Below are positions 15,547 to 23,803 of a stretch of DNA of 64,000 bases, piece after piece. This DNA is from Hoyosella sp. YIM 151337. Its GTDB lineage: Bacteria; Actinomycetota; Actinomycetes; Mycobacteriales; Mycobacteriaceae. Position 1 is the stretch's first letter, and each line of letters begins with the position of its first letter. Under the pieces are notes generated by a model, which saw only the letters and a program-made list of their open reading frames with translations, did not search any database and had not been told where the DNA came from. A program made the position numbers and the translations under genes. The stretch spans positions 1-64,000 of the forward strand of contig NZ_JAPEIQ010000019.1 of the NCBI RefSeq assembly GCF_026041215.1, in the 5' to 3' direction.

Positions 15547-17019
15547 ATGCCTACCAAGCAGAACGAGTCCGCCTCGTCGTCATCGGAGTTGGTGCCGGTG
15601 AAGTTCTCCCGCCTCACCCGCCGCGGGGTGTTGTTGGGTCTGTCCCTGTCGCAGCTCATCACCCTCGCCACCGGCGTCCTCTCGGTGGTCGGGGCGCTGT
15701 ATGCCGGTGGCGGCGTCCTGCTCGCCTACACCGCCCCCGTCTGGGTACTCGCCGCCGCTTTGACGTGGATACCGATTACCGGACGGCCCGCGGTGGAGTG
15801 GCTGCCGGTCGCGTTCTGGTGGCTCTGGCGTTCGACCGGCGGACAACTGGCCTACCGGCGCCGAGTCGCCACACCTCGCCCCGTGGGCACGCTTGCGTTG
15901 CCGGGTGACATGGCGCGACTGCGGGAGTACACCGACCCCGAAACGAACGCCGGGATGATCCATGACCCCCACGCCCAGACCCTCACCGTGGTCTGCGAGG
16001 TGTCGCATCCGGCGTTCGTGCTCCTCGACCCGGGCGAGCAGGAACGCCGGGTCACCTCCTGGGGCCGCGTCCTGGCCACCGTCTGCCGCTCCGGACGCAT
16101 CGCCACCCTCCAAGTCCTCGAACGCACCCTGCCGGACTCGGGCACCGGTCTCGTGGAGTGGTGGGAAGCCCACGGCACCGCCGACGACACCTGGGCCGCG
16201 ACCACGTACGCCGAGTTGATCGACCGCGCCGGACCCGCCGGCGAACGGCACGCCACCACCCTGTCGCTGTCGTTGGACATGAAGAACGCGGCACGGCAGA
16301 TCAGAACCGCTGGTGGCGGCATCCGCGGCGCCGCCGCCGTCCTGCGCCAAGAGATGAGCACGCTCGTGGCCGCTCTGCGGTCGGCCGACCTGACACCTTC
16401 GGGCTGGCTGAGCCCGGGTGAGATCGCCGTGATCCTGCGCTCGGCCTATGACCCGGCGATCGCCGCCACGTTGGAGCGCCACGGCGAACTCGGCCAATCC
16501 CTCGCCACCGCCGGACCCGTCGCGGTCAACGAAACCTGGACCCGCCTGCGCACCGACTCCGCCCACCACGCCGTGCTCTGGGTCTCCGAATGGCCCCGCT
16601 CGATGGTCTACCCCGGCTTCCTGTCGCCGGTACTCCTCTCGACCGGCATCCAACGGAGCTTTTCGCTGATCTGCACCCCAATGCGCTCCGACCAAGCCGC
16701 ACGCGACATCCGCAAGAAGAAGGTCGAGCACATCTCCGATGCCGCGCAGCGGGCGAAGATCGGGCAGATCGAAGACGCCTCCCAGACTGCGGAGTATCAG
16801 GACGTGCTCCAGCAGGAAGCCGACCTGACCGCCGGCCACGGCATCCTGCGATACACCGGCCTCATCTCCGTATCCGCACCCACCGTCGAGGAACTCGAAA
16901 CCGGAGTGGCAGCGATCGAACAGGCTGCCATCCAAGCCTCCTGCGAAACAAGGTTGTTGGTCGGCCAGCAGGCGGCGGCGTTCACCTCCGCCGCGCTGCC
17001 ACTGTGCCGTCGCGTCTGA
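15547..17019 (+). CDS. SCO6880-family type IV secretion protein
   Basis: 490 aa. Two N-terminal membrane helices (residues ~30-80, SLSQLITLATGVLSVVGALY and LLAYTAPVWVLAAALTWIPI) follow a KFSRLTRRGVLLG entry typical of the SCO6880/PrgI group. The soluble remainder (residues 100-490) resembles the N-terminal part of VirB4/TraC proteins that lacks the ATPase domain (TLTVVCEVSHPAFVLLDPGEQERRV..., ERHATTLSLSLDMKNAARQIR). In actinobacterial elements this protein is encoded separately just before the VirB4 ATPase, as here, so the two probably form one split energiser. Confidence 0.85.
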   Translation: MPTKQNESASSSSELVPVKFSRLTRRGVLLGLSLSQLITLATGVLSVVGALYAGGGVLLAYTAPVWVLAAALTWIPITGRPAVEWLPVAFWWLWRSTGGQLAYRRRVATPRPVGTLALPGDMARLREYTDPETNAGMIHDPHAQTLTVVCEVSHPAFVLLDPGEQERRVTSWGRVLATVCRSGRIATLQVLERTLPDSGTGLVEWWEAHGTADDTWAATTYAELIDRAGPAGERHATTLSLSLDMKNAARQIRTAGGGIRGAAAVLRQEMSTLVAALRSADLTPSGWLSPGEIAVILRSAYDPAIAATLERHGELGQSLATAGPVAVNETWTRLRTDSAHHAVLWVSEWPRSMVYPGFLSPVLLSTGIQRSFSLICTPMRSDQAARDIRKKKVEHISDAAQRAKIGQIEDASQTAEYQDVLQQEADLTAGHGILRYTGLISVSAPTVEELETGVAAIEQAAIQASCETRLLVGQQAAAFTSAALPLCRRV

Positions 17020-17061
17020 CCGTGCACGGGCGCCGGCCCCCGGCCCAGTCATGGCGGTGGC

Positions 17062-17077
17062 GTGGTGCGTGCACCTG
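17062..17077 (+). promoter_or_regulatory. GTGCACCT element upstream of 17139
   Basis: GTGGTGCGTGCACCTG with the exact 8-mer at 17069-17076, 62 bases before the next start codon. The GTGGTGCG lead-in is shared with the copy at 22217. A long stem-loop begins two bases further on. Confidence 0.55.
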
Positions 17078-17108
17078 AGGGGTGAGCCCGAACCACGGGC
17101 TCGCCCCT
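17078..17108. other. 13-bp stem-loop directly after the GTGCACCT element
   Basis: AGGGGTGAGCCCG (17078-17090) pairs with CGGGCTCGCCCCT (17096-17108), one G-U pair, loop AACCA. There is a pyrimidine run (CTCTGTTCG) but no T-tract afterwards. It could terminate the upstream run, attenuate the VirB4 run, or act as a nick-site hairpin. Confidence 0.6.
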
Positions 17109-17138
17109 CTCTGTTCGCCCACCGTCTTGGAGACTGTG

Positions 17139-18365
17139 ATGCCCACGTTCCACGACCCGCTCGCCGATGCGGCCGAAGCCTCCGAAGCACTGCCGGGCCT
17201 GGCCCACGCATCCCGCGTGTTCGATGACCCGGCGGACACCTACCGGGTGTTCGGTGACCTCGTGGCGGGGGTGCGGTCGCTGCGCCAAGTCCTCGACCAG
17301 CTCGCCGCTACCCACCTGAACGCGCGGGATCGTGCGTTCGACGATGACGGCAACCCGGCCGCGGGCGCGGCGTCCGCGCTGGCCGCGGCCGATGAGCTGC
17401 ACCAGGCCGGCACGCTGCTCGATCAGGCCTACGACCGGCTCGACGCGGCGTTCTCCCACTCCGGGAGGATCGCCTGGCACCCCGAACCGGTCATCGATCG
17501 AGAAGCCGCGCGGGAACGGCTGGCCGCCCGGCTCGGCGGCGACCCCGAGACCACGACCGTGCAGGCAGGGACGCTCACGTTGACGGTGTGGCCCGATGCA
17601 CCGGTGGGTGAACACCAGCGCTACGCCTACCGGATCGCCGACACCACCACCGGGCAGGAGCTGGAGGGCCGGGACCTGTTCACCGGCGCCGGCACCCCCG
17701 TCGACCCCCACCACGCCATCCGAGACCTCGCGACCTTCCTCAGCGCCGCCGGTCAGGCCCGCCAGTACGCGCTCGACCACCCTGGGAGCAGCCCGGAGCA
17801 CGAGGGCCTGTTCCCGGCGTGGGTGGCCGAGGCCGCCCGCACCAACACGGACGCCCTGGCCGAGCTGAGCGAGCACACCGGCTCCGAGCCCGAACAGGCG
17901 GTGGGGCGGCGCTGGCTCAACGTGGCCTTCCTCCAGGGCGAGGAGGCCGATGCGGTACTCGATCTGATCGACCGCGACGGCGCCGAAGCGGCCATCGCGC
18001 ACCTGAGCGGGTACGACTATGGCGAGGAGACCACCCAGGCGGCCTTGGAGAACGGGTACGTCTACGACGACAAGCCACCCACCGGCAGCACCGATCGGAC
18101 CGTGACCACCGAGGGATACGCGCTGACCTACAACCACGGCCTTGGGCATGTGGGCCTGTACCGGGAGTTCGACACCCCACCAGACCCCGCATTGCACGAG
18201 GTCCAGCGGCCGGCCTCGGCGGTCGTCAACGAGCAGCCACACCACGCGCCCGCACCGGCTCGGGAGGCGCCGGCTGCCCAGCGCGCCGCCCTCGGCGCGG
18301 ACCGGGACTGGTACGCCAGCCCAGCCGGCACCATCAGCCAGTCCGGGCGAGGACTGTCACTATGA
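17139..18365 (+). CDS. Hypothetical ICE protein of the secretion operon
   Basis: 408 aa. No membrane segment. The N-terminal ~120 residues are helical (DPLADAAEASEALPGLAHASRVFDD... LHQAGTLLDQAYDRLDAAF), the middle contains a beta-rich part (TVQAGTLTLTVWPDAPVGEHQRYAYRIADT) and a second helical block (ARTNTDALAELSEHTG...). The C-terminus is disordered. It overlaps the VirB4 gene start (ATGA), which ties it to the ATPase. Relaxosome-accessory or cytoplasmic adaptor functions are possible; no family is recognised. Confidence 0.6.
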   Translation: MPTFHDPLADAAEASEALPGLAHASRVFDDPADTYRVFGDLVAGVRSLRQVLDQLAATHLNARDRAFDDDGNPAAGAASALAAADELHQAGTLLDQAYDRLDAAFSHSGRIAWHPEPVIDREAARERLAARLGGDPETTTVQAGTLTLTVWPDAPVGEHQRYAYRIADTTTGQELEGRDLFTGAGTPVDPHHAIRDLATFLSAAGQARQYALDHPGSSPEHEGLFPAWVAEAARTNTDALAELSEHTGSEPEQAVGRRWLNVAFLQGEEADAVLDLIDRDGAEAAIAHLSGYDYGEETTQAALENGYVYDDKPPTGSTDRTVTTEGYALTYNHGLGHVGLYREFDTPPDPALHEVQRPASAVVNEQPHHAPAPAREAPAAQRAALGADRDWYASPAGTISQSGRGLSL

Positions 18366-19864
18366 CCGGCGAAGGAGACGAGCGGGAGCGGCTGCACACT
18401 TCGGTCCTCGTCGCCCCCGCCAAGGAGCGCCGCCGGCTGCGCAAGCAGCGCCGGAAGGCCGCGGCGAGGCTCCAAGCCGAACAGCACGCCGCCGAGAAGG
18501 CCGCCGCACGCGCGAAGGTCGAGGCTGAGCGGGCCGAACGCCGCGCCGCCCGCTACCTGCCCGCCGCCGGTGAACCCGGCCCCGCCGCGCTCAGATCGCC
18601 GGGGAGGTTTCGCCTCCCGCGCCACCAGGACACCTCGGCGACCCTCGCCGGGGCGTATCCGTTCGTCGCCGAAGGCGGCCTGGGCTCCGACGGGGTGTTC
18701 GTCGGCCAAGACCTCTACTCCGGCGGGTCGTTCGTCTACGACCCGTGGGTCTTGTATGCCCGCGGGATCATCACCGCGCCCAACGTCGTGCTGGCCGGGA
18801 TCGTCGGCTCCGGCAAGTCGAGCCTCGCCAAGAGCCTCTACACGCGCAGTCTGCCGTTCGGTCGCCGCGTCTACGTCCCCGGTGACCCGAAAGGCGAGCA
18901 CACCGCGGTCGCCGAGGCCGTCGGCGGGCGGGCGATCGTCCTCGGCCACGGACTGAACACCCGCCTCAACCCTCTCGACGAAGGCCACCGACCGGGCGGG
19001 CTCAGCGATGAGCAGTGGACGACGACCGTGGCCTCGCGGCGTCGTGACCTGATCGGTGCTCTGGCCGAGACGGTGCTGGCGCGGGGGTTGACGCCGTTGG
19101 AGCACACCGCCATCGACCTCGCCCTCACCACCACGGTGCGGGACAACGACGTGCCGATCCTGCCGATGGTCGTCGACCATATCCTCAACCCCAACAGCTC
19201 ACATACGGACGCTGACGGCAGGTTGGCCGAGGACGGCCGGCTCGTCGGTCACGCCCTCCGCAGGCTCGTTGCCGGTGACCTCCAGGGGCTCTTCGATGGC
19301 CCCTCGACGGTGGCCTTCGACCCGTCGCTGCCGATGATCAGCCTCGACCTGTCCCGCGTCACCGAGAACAGCACCCTCATCAGCGTGCTGATGACGTGCT
19401 CCAGCGCGTGGATGGAGTCCGCGCTACTGGACCCAGCCGGCGGTCAGCGGTGGGTGATCTACGACGAGGCCTGGCGGCTCATGTCTCACCCGGCGCTGTT
19501 GAAGCGGATGGATGCGCACTGGCGGCTCGCTCGTCATTACGGGATCGCGAACATGCTGATCTTCCACAAGCTCTCCGACCTCGACAACGTCGGCGACCAG
19601 GGCTCAGCCATGCGCTCCCTCGCCAACAGCCTGCTGGCCAACGCGGAGACCCGGATTGTCTACCGGCAGGAATCCGACCAGCTCGGACCCACCGCGAACG
19701 CGCTCGGACTGACCGGCACCGAGCAGAAGTTGCTTCCGTCGCTGGGGGTCGGGCAGGGGTTGTGGCGGATCAAGGATCGCTCCTTTGTGACCCAGCATCA
19801 GCTCCACCCCGCCGAGTTGGGACTGTTCGACACCAGCTCTCGGCTCACGCAGGGGGTCATGTGA
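18362..19864 (+). CDS. VirB4-like type IV secretion ATPase
   Basis: 500 aa. A charged Arg/Ala/Lys coiled-coil-like N-terminus (residues 15-65) precedes the ATPase. Walker A is GIVGSGKSS near residue 150; a VPGDPKGEHTAVAEAVGG segment follows, and Walker B is RWVIYDEAW near residue 365; LIFHKLSDL and TRIVYRQESDQL are typical downstream blocks of VirB4/TraC. It powers substrate transfer and channel assembly at the inner face of the membrane. It is coupled to both neighbours by ATGA-type overlaps. It lacks the N-terminal VirB4 domain, which the SCO6880 gene appears to supply. Confidence 0.9.
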   Translation: MTGEGDERERLHTSVLVAPAKERRRLRKQRRKAAARLQAEQHAAEKAAARAKVEAERAERRAARYLPAAGEPGPAALRSPGRFRLPRHQDTSATLAGAYPFVAEGGLGSDGVFVGQDLYSGGSFVYDPWVLYARGIITAPNVVLAGIVGSGKSSLAKSLYTRSLPFGRRVYVPGDPKGEHTAVAEAVGGRAIVLGHGLNTRLNPLDEGHRPGGLSDEQWTTTVASRRRDLIGALAETVLARGLTPLEHTAIDLALTTTVRDNDVPILPMVVDHILNPNSSHTDADGRLAEDGRLVGHALRRLVAGDLQGLFDGPSTVAFDPSLPMISLDLSRVTENSTLISVLMTCSSAWMESALLDPAGGQRWVIYDEAWRLMSHPALLKRMDAHWRLARHYGIANMLIFHKLSDLDNVGDQGSAMRSLANSLLANAETRIVYRQESDQLGPTANALGLTGTEQKLLPSLGVGQGLWRIKDRSFVTQHQLHPAELGLFDTSSRLTQGVM

Positions 19865-20430
19865 TGGCGTCGACGAAGCCACGCCGCACCACGTGGCAGG
19901 ACCCCGCCGAGTCCCCGGTGCTGCTGCCGCACGTCGTCGTCACGGTTGCTGAGAGCGGAACGTTGGACGTCGCCGTCGACGGCGCACCGTTCCCGCCACC
20001 ACAGCAGGATTACGCGTGGACGCGCAGCACCTTCGGCGAGCTGATGGATGCCGTCACCGCCGACCGCACCATCACTGTGCGGATCGAGGTCCGAGAGAGC
20101 GACGGGTCGGTGTTCACTGACCTCATCCGCGCCCGCAAACCCAAGCCACCGGAGCCGCCGGGCGCCTCGTCTCCGGAGCCCGACGGCAGGCACTCCAAGA
20201 ATCGCCGGAAGGCGCCGGAGCTGGTTGAGGTCACCGGTGAGGGGTTCGTGCCCGGTGAGGACATCGCGGTCGCCGTCGTCGTCGCTCACACCGACGCCAC
20301 CGGCACCGGCCACGCCCGCGCCCTGATCGACATCGACCACCTCGCTCCTGTCCTAGCCGGCGGCACCGGTGAGGTCGTGCTGCTGGGCCGGGTCTCGGGC
20401 ACCCTGCACATCCGGCGAGTTCCACAATGA
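19864..20430 (+). CDS. Hypothetical ICE protein between VirB4 and VirD4
   Basis: 188 aa, no membrane helix. Two beta-rich halves (VVVTVAESGTLDVAVDGAPFPPP... TITVRIEVRESDGSVFTDLIRAR, and VEVTGEGFVPGEDIAVAVVVAHTDATG... GEVVLLGRVSGTLHIRRV) joined by a Pro/Lys linker. Overlaps VirB4 by one base (GTGATG) and VirD4 by four. Its conserved position suggests an adaptor between the two ATPases. No family recognised. Confidence 0.6.
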   Translation: MASTKPRRTTWQDPAESPVLLPHVVVTVAESGTLDVAVDGAPFPPPQQDYAWTRSTFGELMDAVTADRTITVRIEVRESDGSVFTDLIRARKPKPPEPPGASSPEPDGRHSKNRRKAPELVEVTGEGFVPGEDIAVAVVVAHTDATGTGHARALIDIDHLAPVLAGGTGEVVLLGRVSGTLHIRRVPQ

Positions 20431-22196
20431 GCGGGCAGCGGCAGACCGGGAGCATGGGCGAGGAGCTGACCAACGCCGCCATCGTCGCCCTGATCGGCGC
20501 CTTCGGCTTCGCGTTCGTCCTGCGCGCCGCAGGATCGGTGGCCGCGTTCCTGACCGGAACGCCTCAACCCGCCACCGGTCCCACATCCGGGCTCGGAGTG
20601 CTGTTCAACCCCACCGACCCCGCGACGGCGTTGGATGCCGAAGGGCTGAGCCCGGTCGCGTACTGGATCACCACCGCCCTCCTCCTCTCCGGGCTCGGTT
20701 TCGCCGGGTCGTGGGTGTGGGTGCGGCTGCGTCGCCACTCGCGCAAGGTCGAGACCGACCCGCGGCGCCTGGCCGGCACTGCCACCGCCCACGAGGTCAA
20801 CCAGACCGCCTCGGCCAAGGCGCTCTTGAAGCGCGCTTCGACACTGCGTCCCTCGCTGACCGACCCGGCACCCTCCGATGTCGGCTACCTGCTGGGCCGC
20901 TCACGCGGCAGACAGGTGTGGGCGAGCGTGGAGGACTCGATCCTGCTCATCGGCCCACCTCGCTCCGGCAAAGGCCTGCACGTGGTCATCAACGCCATCC
21001 TCGACGCCCCCGGCGCCGTGGTCACCACGAGCACACGGCCGGACAACCTCACCGCCACCCTGCGCGCTCGGGAACGTGACGGGCGGCCGGTGGCGGTGTT
21101 CGACCCCCAACACCTCGCCGAGCGCATCCCCGCCGGGATGCGCTGGTCACCCATCCGCGGCTGCGAGGACCCGTTGACGGCGATGATCCGCGCCACCGGA
21201 CTCGCATCGGCCACCGGACTCTCCGCCGGTGGGGTGGAGTCCGGCGGGTTCTGGGAAGGCAAGACCCGCACCGCCCTACAAGCCCTGCTGCACGCTGCCG
21301 CGTTGGAGCACAGGCCACCGAGTGAGTTGTTCCGGTGGACCCTGGACCCCACCGCAGCAGCCGAAGCCGTCGCCATCCTCACCAACACCACCCAAGCCGC
21401 CACCGGGTGGGCGGACTCGCTCGGGGCGATGATCGATTCGGACCCCAAGACCCGCGACTCCATCTGGCAAGGCGTCGCACTCGCCCTCGGTGCCCTGGCC
21501 GACCCCCGCGTGCTCGATGCTGTTTCACCGCGGGCGGGTGAGGACTTCGACCCGGAGACCTTCATCCAAGAGAGCGGCACCCTCTACCTGCTCGCTACCG
21601 GGGCTGGAGCCGGCGCCTCCGCCGCTCTGGTGGCGGCGTTCGTCGAAGACCTCATCGAGACCGCCCGCCGGATCGCCGCACGCTCACCCGGCGCCCGCCT
21701 CGATCCACCGCTGCTGCTGGCTTTGGATGAGATCGGCAACCTCGCCCCCTTGCCATCCCTGCCGACGCTGATGGCGGAGGGCGGTGGCACCGGAATCACG
21801 ACCCTGCCGGTGTTGCAGTCGTTGGCTCAGGCGCGGGAGAAGTGGTCCGACAACGCCGCCGGCGCGATCTGGGACGCCTCCATCGTCAAGATCATCCTCG
21901 GCGGCGCGTCCAACTCCCGTGACCTCCAAGACCTGTCCACGCTCATTGGTGAGCGGGACGAGTACACCGACTCGGTGACCCTGGGCGATCACGGCACCAG
22001 GTCGAACCAACGCTCGATCCGCCGGGTGCCGATCCTGCCCCCAGATCGGATCAGAACGCTGCCTTTCGGCACCGGCGTGACTCTGCTGCGCTCAGCACCC
22101 CCGATCGTCACCGACCTGCGCCCCTGGCCGTCGCGTCCAGACAGCGGCCAGTTGAAGTCCGACCGCGCTGAGGTCGAAGCGTTGCTCCGGCGCTGA
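20427..22196 (+). CDS. VirD4/TraG-type coupling protein
   Basis: 589 aa. Two N-terminal membrane helices (NAAIVALIGAFGFAFVLRAA near residues 16-40; PVAYWITTALLLSGLGFAGSW near 76-98) anchor a cytoplasmic ATPase with Walker A ILLIGPPRSGKG (~residue 175) and Walker B LLLALDEIGN (~430), followed by GITTLPVLQSLAQAREKW and ILGGASNSRDLQDLS, all typical of TraG/VirD4. It hands the relaxase-DNA complex to the secretion channel. Last gene of the second coupled run; a 90-base gap with the shared element follows. Confidence 0.92.
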   Translation: MSGQRQTGSMGEELTNAAIVALIGAFGFAFVLRAAGSVAAFLTGTPQPATGPTSGLGVLFNPTDPATALDAEGLSPVAYWITTALLLSGLGFAGSWVWVRLRRHSRKVETDPRRLAGTATAHEVNQTASAKALLKRASTLRPSLTDPAPSDVGYLLGRSRGRQVWASVEDSILLIGPPRSGKGLHVVINAILDAPGAVVTTSTRPDNLTATLRARERDGRPVAVFDPQHLAERIPAGMRWSPIRGCEDPLTAMIRATGLASATGLSAGGVESGGFWEGKTRTALQALLHAAALEHRPPSELFRWTLDPTAAAEAVAILTNTTQAATGWADSLGAMIDSDPKTRDSIWQGVALALGALADPRVLDAVSPRAGEDFDPETFIQESGTLYLLATGAGAGASAALVAAFVEDLIETARRIAARSPGARLDPPLLLALDEIGNLAPLPSLPTLMAEGGGTGITTLPVLQSLAQAREKWSDNAAGAIWDASIVKIILGGASNSRDLQDLSTLIGERDEYTDSVTLGDHGTRSNQRSIRRVPILPPDRIRTLPFGTGVTLLRSAPPIVTDLRPWPSRPDSGQLKSDRAEVEALLRR

Positions 22197-22216
22197 GCCC
22201 GCCGCCTTCGGTCGTC

Positions 22217-22242
22217 GTGGTGCGCGCGTGCACCTACCTGTC
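22217..22242 (+). promoter_or_regulatory. GTGCACCT element upstream of ssb (22288)
   Basis: GTGGTG then the 20-mer CGCGCGTGCACCTACCTGTC (22223-22242), identical to 8942-8961. A small stem AGCGGT-c-ACCGCT follows at 22245-22257. It lies 46 bases before the SSB start codon. Confidence 0.6.
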
Positions 22243-22287
22243 CCAGCGGTCACCGCTCCGGAGGCTGCGTGAGCAGGAGCACGTGCG

Positions 22288-22779
22288 ATGAGTACCGATT
22301 CGACGACTGGGCTGGAGATGAAGGACAGCATCTACGCCTTCGTGGCTTCCAAGCCGCAACTGACCTACACCGAGAACGGCGATGCCCGCCTGTACTTCAA
22401 GGCCGGCCAACGCCACCGCCACTACGACCCCGAGGCCGGATGGCAGAACCAGCCGACCACCTTCCACGACGTCGTTGCATTCAAGGGGGCTGCCCAGTTC
22501 GGCATCGAGCACCTGCGCGAGAAGGACCGGTTCATAGCCCAAGGCTCGCTGCGCGAGTACACCAACAAGCACACCGGCGAGCCCGAGGAGCAGTTCGAGG
22601 CCACCCGGTTCCTGCCCGCAACTCCGCCGTCGAAGAACACCGCCGGGCGCGCCCCTCGCAGGACTCTCGAACGCCGGTCCCAGAGCCGGGAGGCCGCCAG
22701 CGCGGAGGCGTCGCAGATCGAACAGACCCCGCGGCGAGCACCGCAGTCCCAGCACGCCACGCCACACATCGGCCTGTGA
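22288..22779 (+). CDS. ICE-encoded single-stranded DNA-binding protein
   Basis: 163 aa. The OB-fold core is short and divergent: DSIYAFVASKPQLTYTENGDARLYFKAGQ..., TFHDVVAFKGAAQFGIEHLREKDRFIAQGSLREYTN, and FEATRFLP, matching the SSB pattern of aromatic and KGD-like turns. The C-terminal 50 residues are basic and disordered, and lack the acidic DDDIPF-like tip of chromosomal SSB. It probably coats transferred single strands after entry. A second, host SSB is at 31572. Confidence 0.75.
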   Translation: MSTDSTTGLEMKDSIYAFVASKPQLTYTENGDARLYFKAGQRHRHYDPEAGWQNQPTTFHDVVAFKGAAQFGIEHLREKDRFIAQGSLREYTNKHTGEPEEQFEATRFLPATPPSKNTAGRAPRRTLERRSQSREAASAEASQIEQTPRRAPQSQHATPHIGL

Positions 22780-22798
22780 GCCAAGAGGAGACACGAGC

Positions 22799-23413
22799 AT
22801 GAACGACGAGACTCCGAACGAGCACACGTCCGATGAGGACTTCCACGACGCCGAGAACAGGGCGGACGCAGACGAGACGCCGGACACCGATGACGTGCAC
22901 GGCTTCGACGACGCCGACACGCCAGCCGTGCCGCATCCGGTGAACTGGAACCTGCTGAGCGCCGACGACCTGGAAGCCGAGTGGCTGGCACTCAACGACT
23001 GGGTCGCGTGGCTGCGCCGCACTTACGGGCTGCCCGTCAGCGTGCTGCCGCCGTACTGGCACCGCCATCCCGAGCTGGTGTGGGAGCTGTCAGCGCTGCA
23101 TCTGCACTGGCTGGGCGCCTACGACCCCGAGCAGAACGCCTCGGCCGCGATCGGCTGGCACCGTGACTTCGCCGATGCTCGTACTCGGCTGCGCGACTGG
23201 GTGGCCGCCTCGGGCACCCGCCTGGATCATGACCGGCCCACCCGGCAGGCGGTCTGGCCCGGCGAGGAGCCCGCACCCGCGATCGAGGACATCACGATCA
23301 CCGACCGTGGCGAGGATTTCCTGCAGTACGTGTTCGAGCAGGTTCAGGCCCGCCGTGAAGCCGAGGACGCGTTCTTCGCCGGACTCGACCTCGACACCGG
23401 AGAGCTGCCATGA
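22799..23413 (+). CDS. DUF4913 domain protein
   Basis: 204 aa. The first ~45 residues are Asp/Glu-rich and disordered. The core (EAEWLALNDWVAWLRRTYGLPVSVLPPYWHRHPELVWELSALHLHWLGAYD) is the Trp-rich DUF4913 signature found in actinobacterial plasmids and ICEs. Ribosome site AAGAGGAG is nine bases upstream. It overlaps the next small gene by four bases. Function unknown; its constant presence next to SSB and recombinase suggests a maintenance role. Confidence 0.75.
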   Translation: MNDETPNEHTSDEDFHDAENRADADETPDTDDVHGFDDADTPAVPHPVNWNLLSADDLEAEWLALNDWVAWLRRTYGLPVSVLPPYWHRHPELVWELSALHLHWLGAYDPEQNASAAIGWHRDFADARTRLRDWVAASGTRLDHDRPTRQAVWPGEEPAPAIEDITITDRGEDFLQYVFEQVQARREAEDAFFAGLDLDTGELP

Positions 23414-23619
23414 CCACCGGAGCCGAAAGCCCGAGTGCTCCGCCGGAGCGGATGCGCGACTACCGCGTCGAGGCCGAGCTGCGTCCCAGCCCCGACCTGC
23501 ACAAGCTCGCCCAGGTGTTCATCGGGATGGCCCAGGCCCGCGCCCGCCAAGAACACCAGGAGAATCACGGCCAGGAGAGTCCTCCTGAGCCGACTGATGG
23601 CCAGGGCGTAGAATCGTAA
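23410..23619 (+). CDS. Small hypothetical protein
   Basis: 69 aa, start ATG overlapping the DUF4913 stop (ATGA), which is the main evidence that it is translated. The middle (YRVEAELRPSPDLHKLAQVFIGMAQARARQEHQ) is helical; the tail is Gln/Glu/Pro-rich. No recognised family. It may be an excision or recombinase cofactor given that the recombinase is the next gene, but it has no HTH. Confidence 0.6.
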   Translation: MTTGAESPSAPPERMRDYRVEAELRPSPDLHKLAQVFIGMAQARARQEHQENHGQESPPEPTDGQGVES

Positions 23620-23694
23620 GCGTACGCATGCCAGCGGCCACCCGGGTGGTCGTGGTGTGGCGTCTTGTTCATTAGCCCTTCGTGGCCTACCCAG

Positions 23695-23730
23695 CCCGTC
23701 CGTAAGCGGACGGCACGGGTCGTGTTTGTT
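23695..23730 (+). terminator. Stem-loop with T-rich tail before the recombinase
   Basis: CCGTCCG (23696-23702), loop TAAG, CGGACGG (23707-23713), then CACGGGTCGTGTTTGTTTTC. The T-rich stretch begins about ten bases after the stem, so termination would be imperfect. It separates the ssb run from the recombinase gene, which has its own leader of about 90 bases. Confidence 0.55.
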
Positions 23731-23803
23731 TTCTACGTCGCACCGCACGAGCAGTCCCGCGCTCTCGTGTTGGCCCCACCTGTTGGGGAAGGAAACACGA
23801 CCC

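Noticed and set aside
23657-23803. Longer start for the recombinase at 23657
   Set aside because: The extension runs through the stem-loop and is not related to the resolvase N-terminus; ATG 23804 with AAGGA fits.
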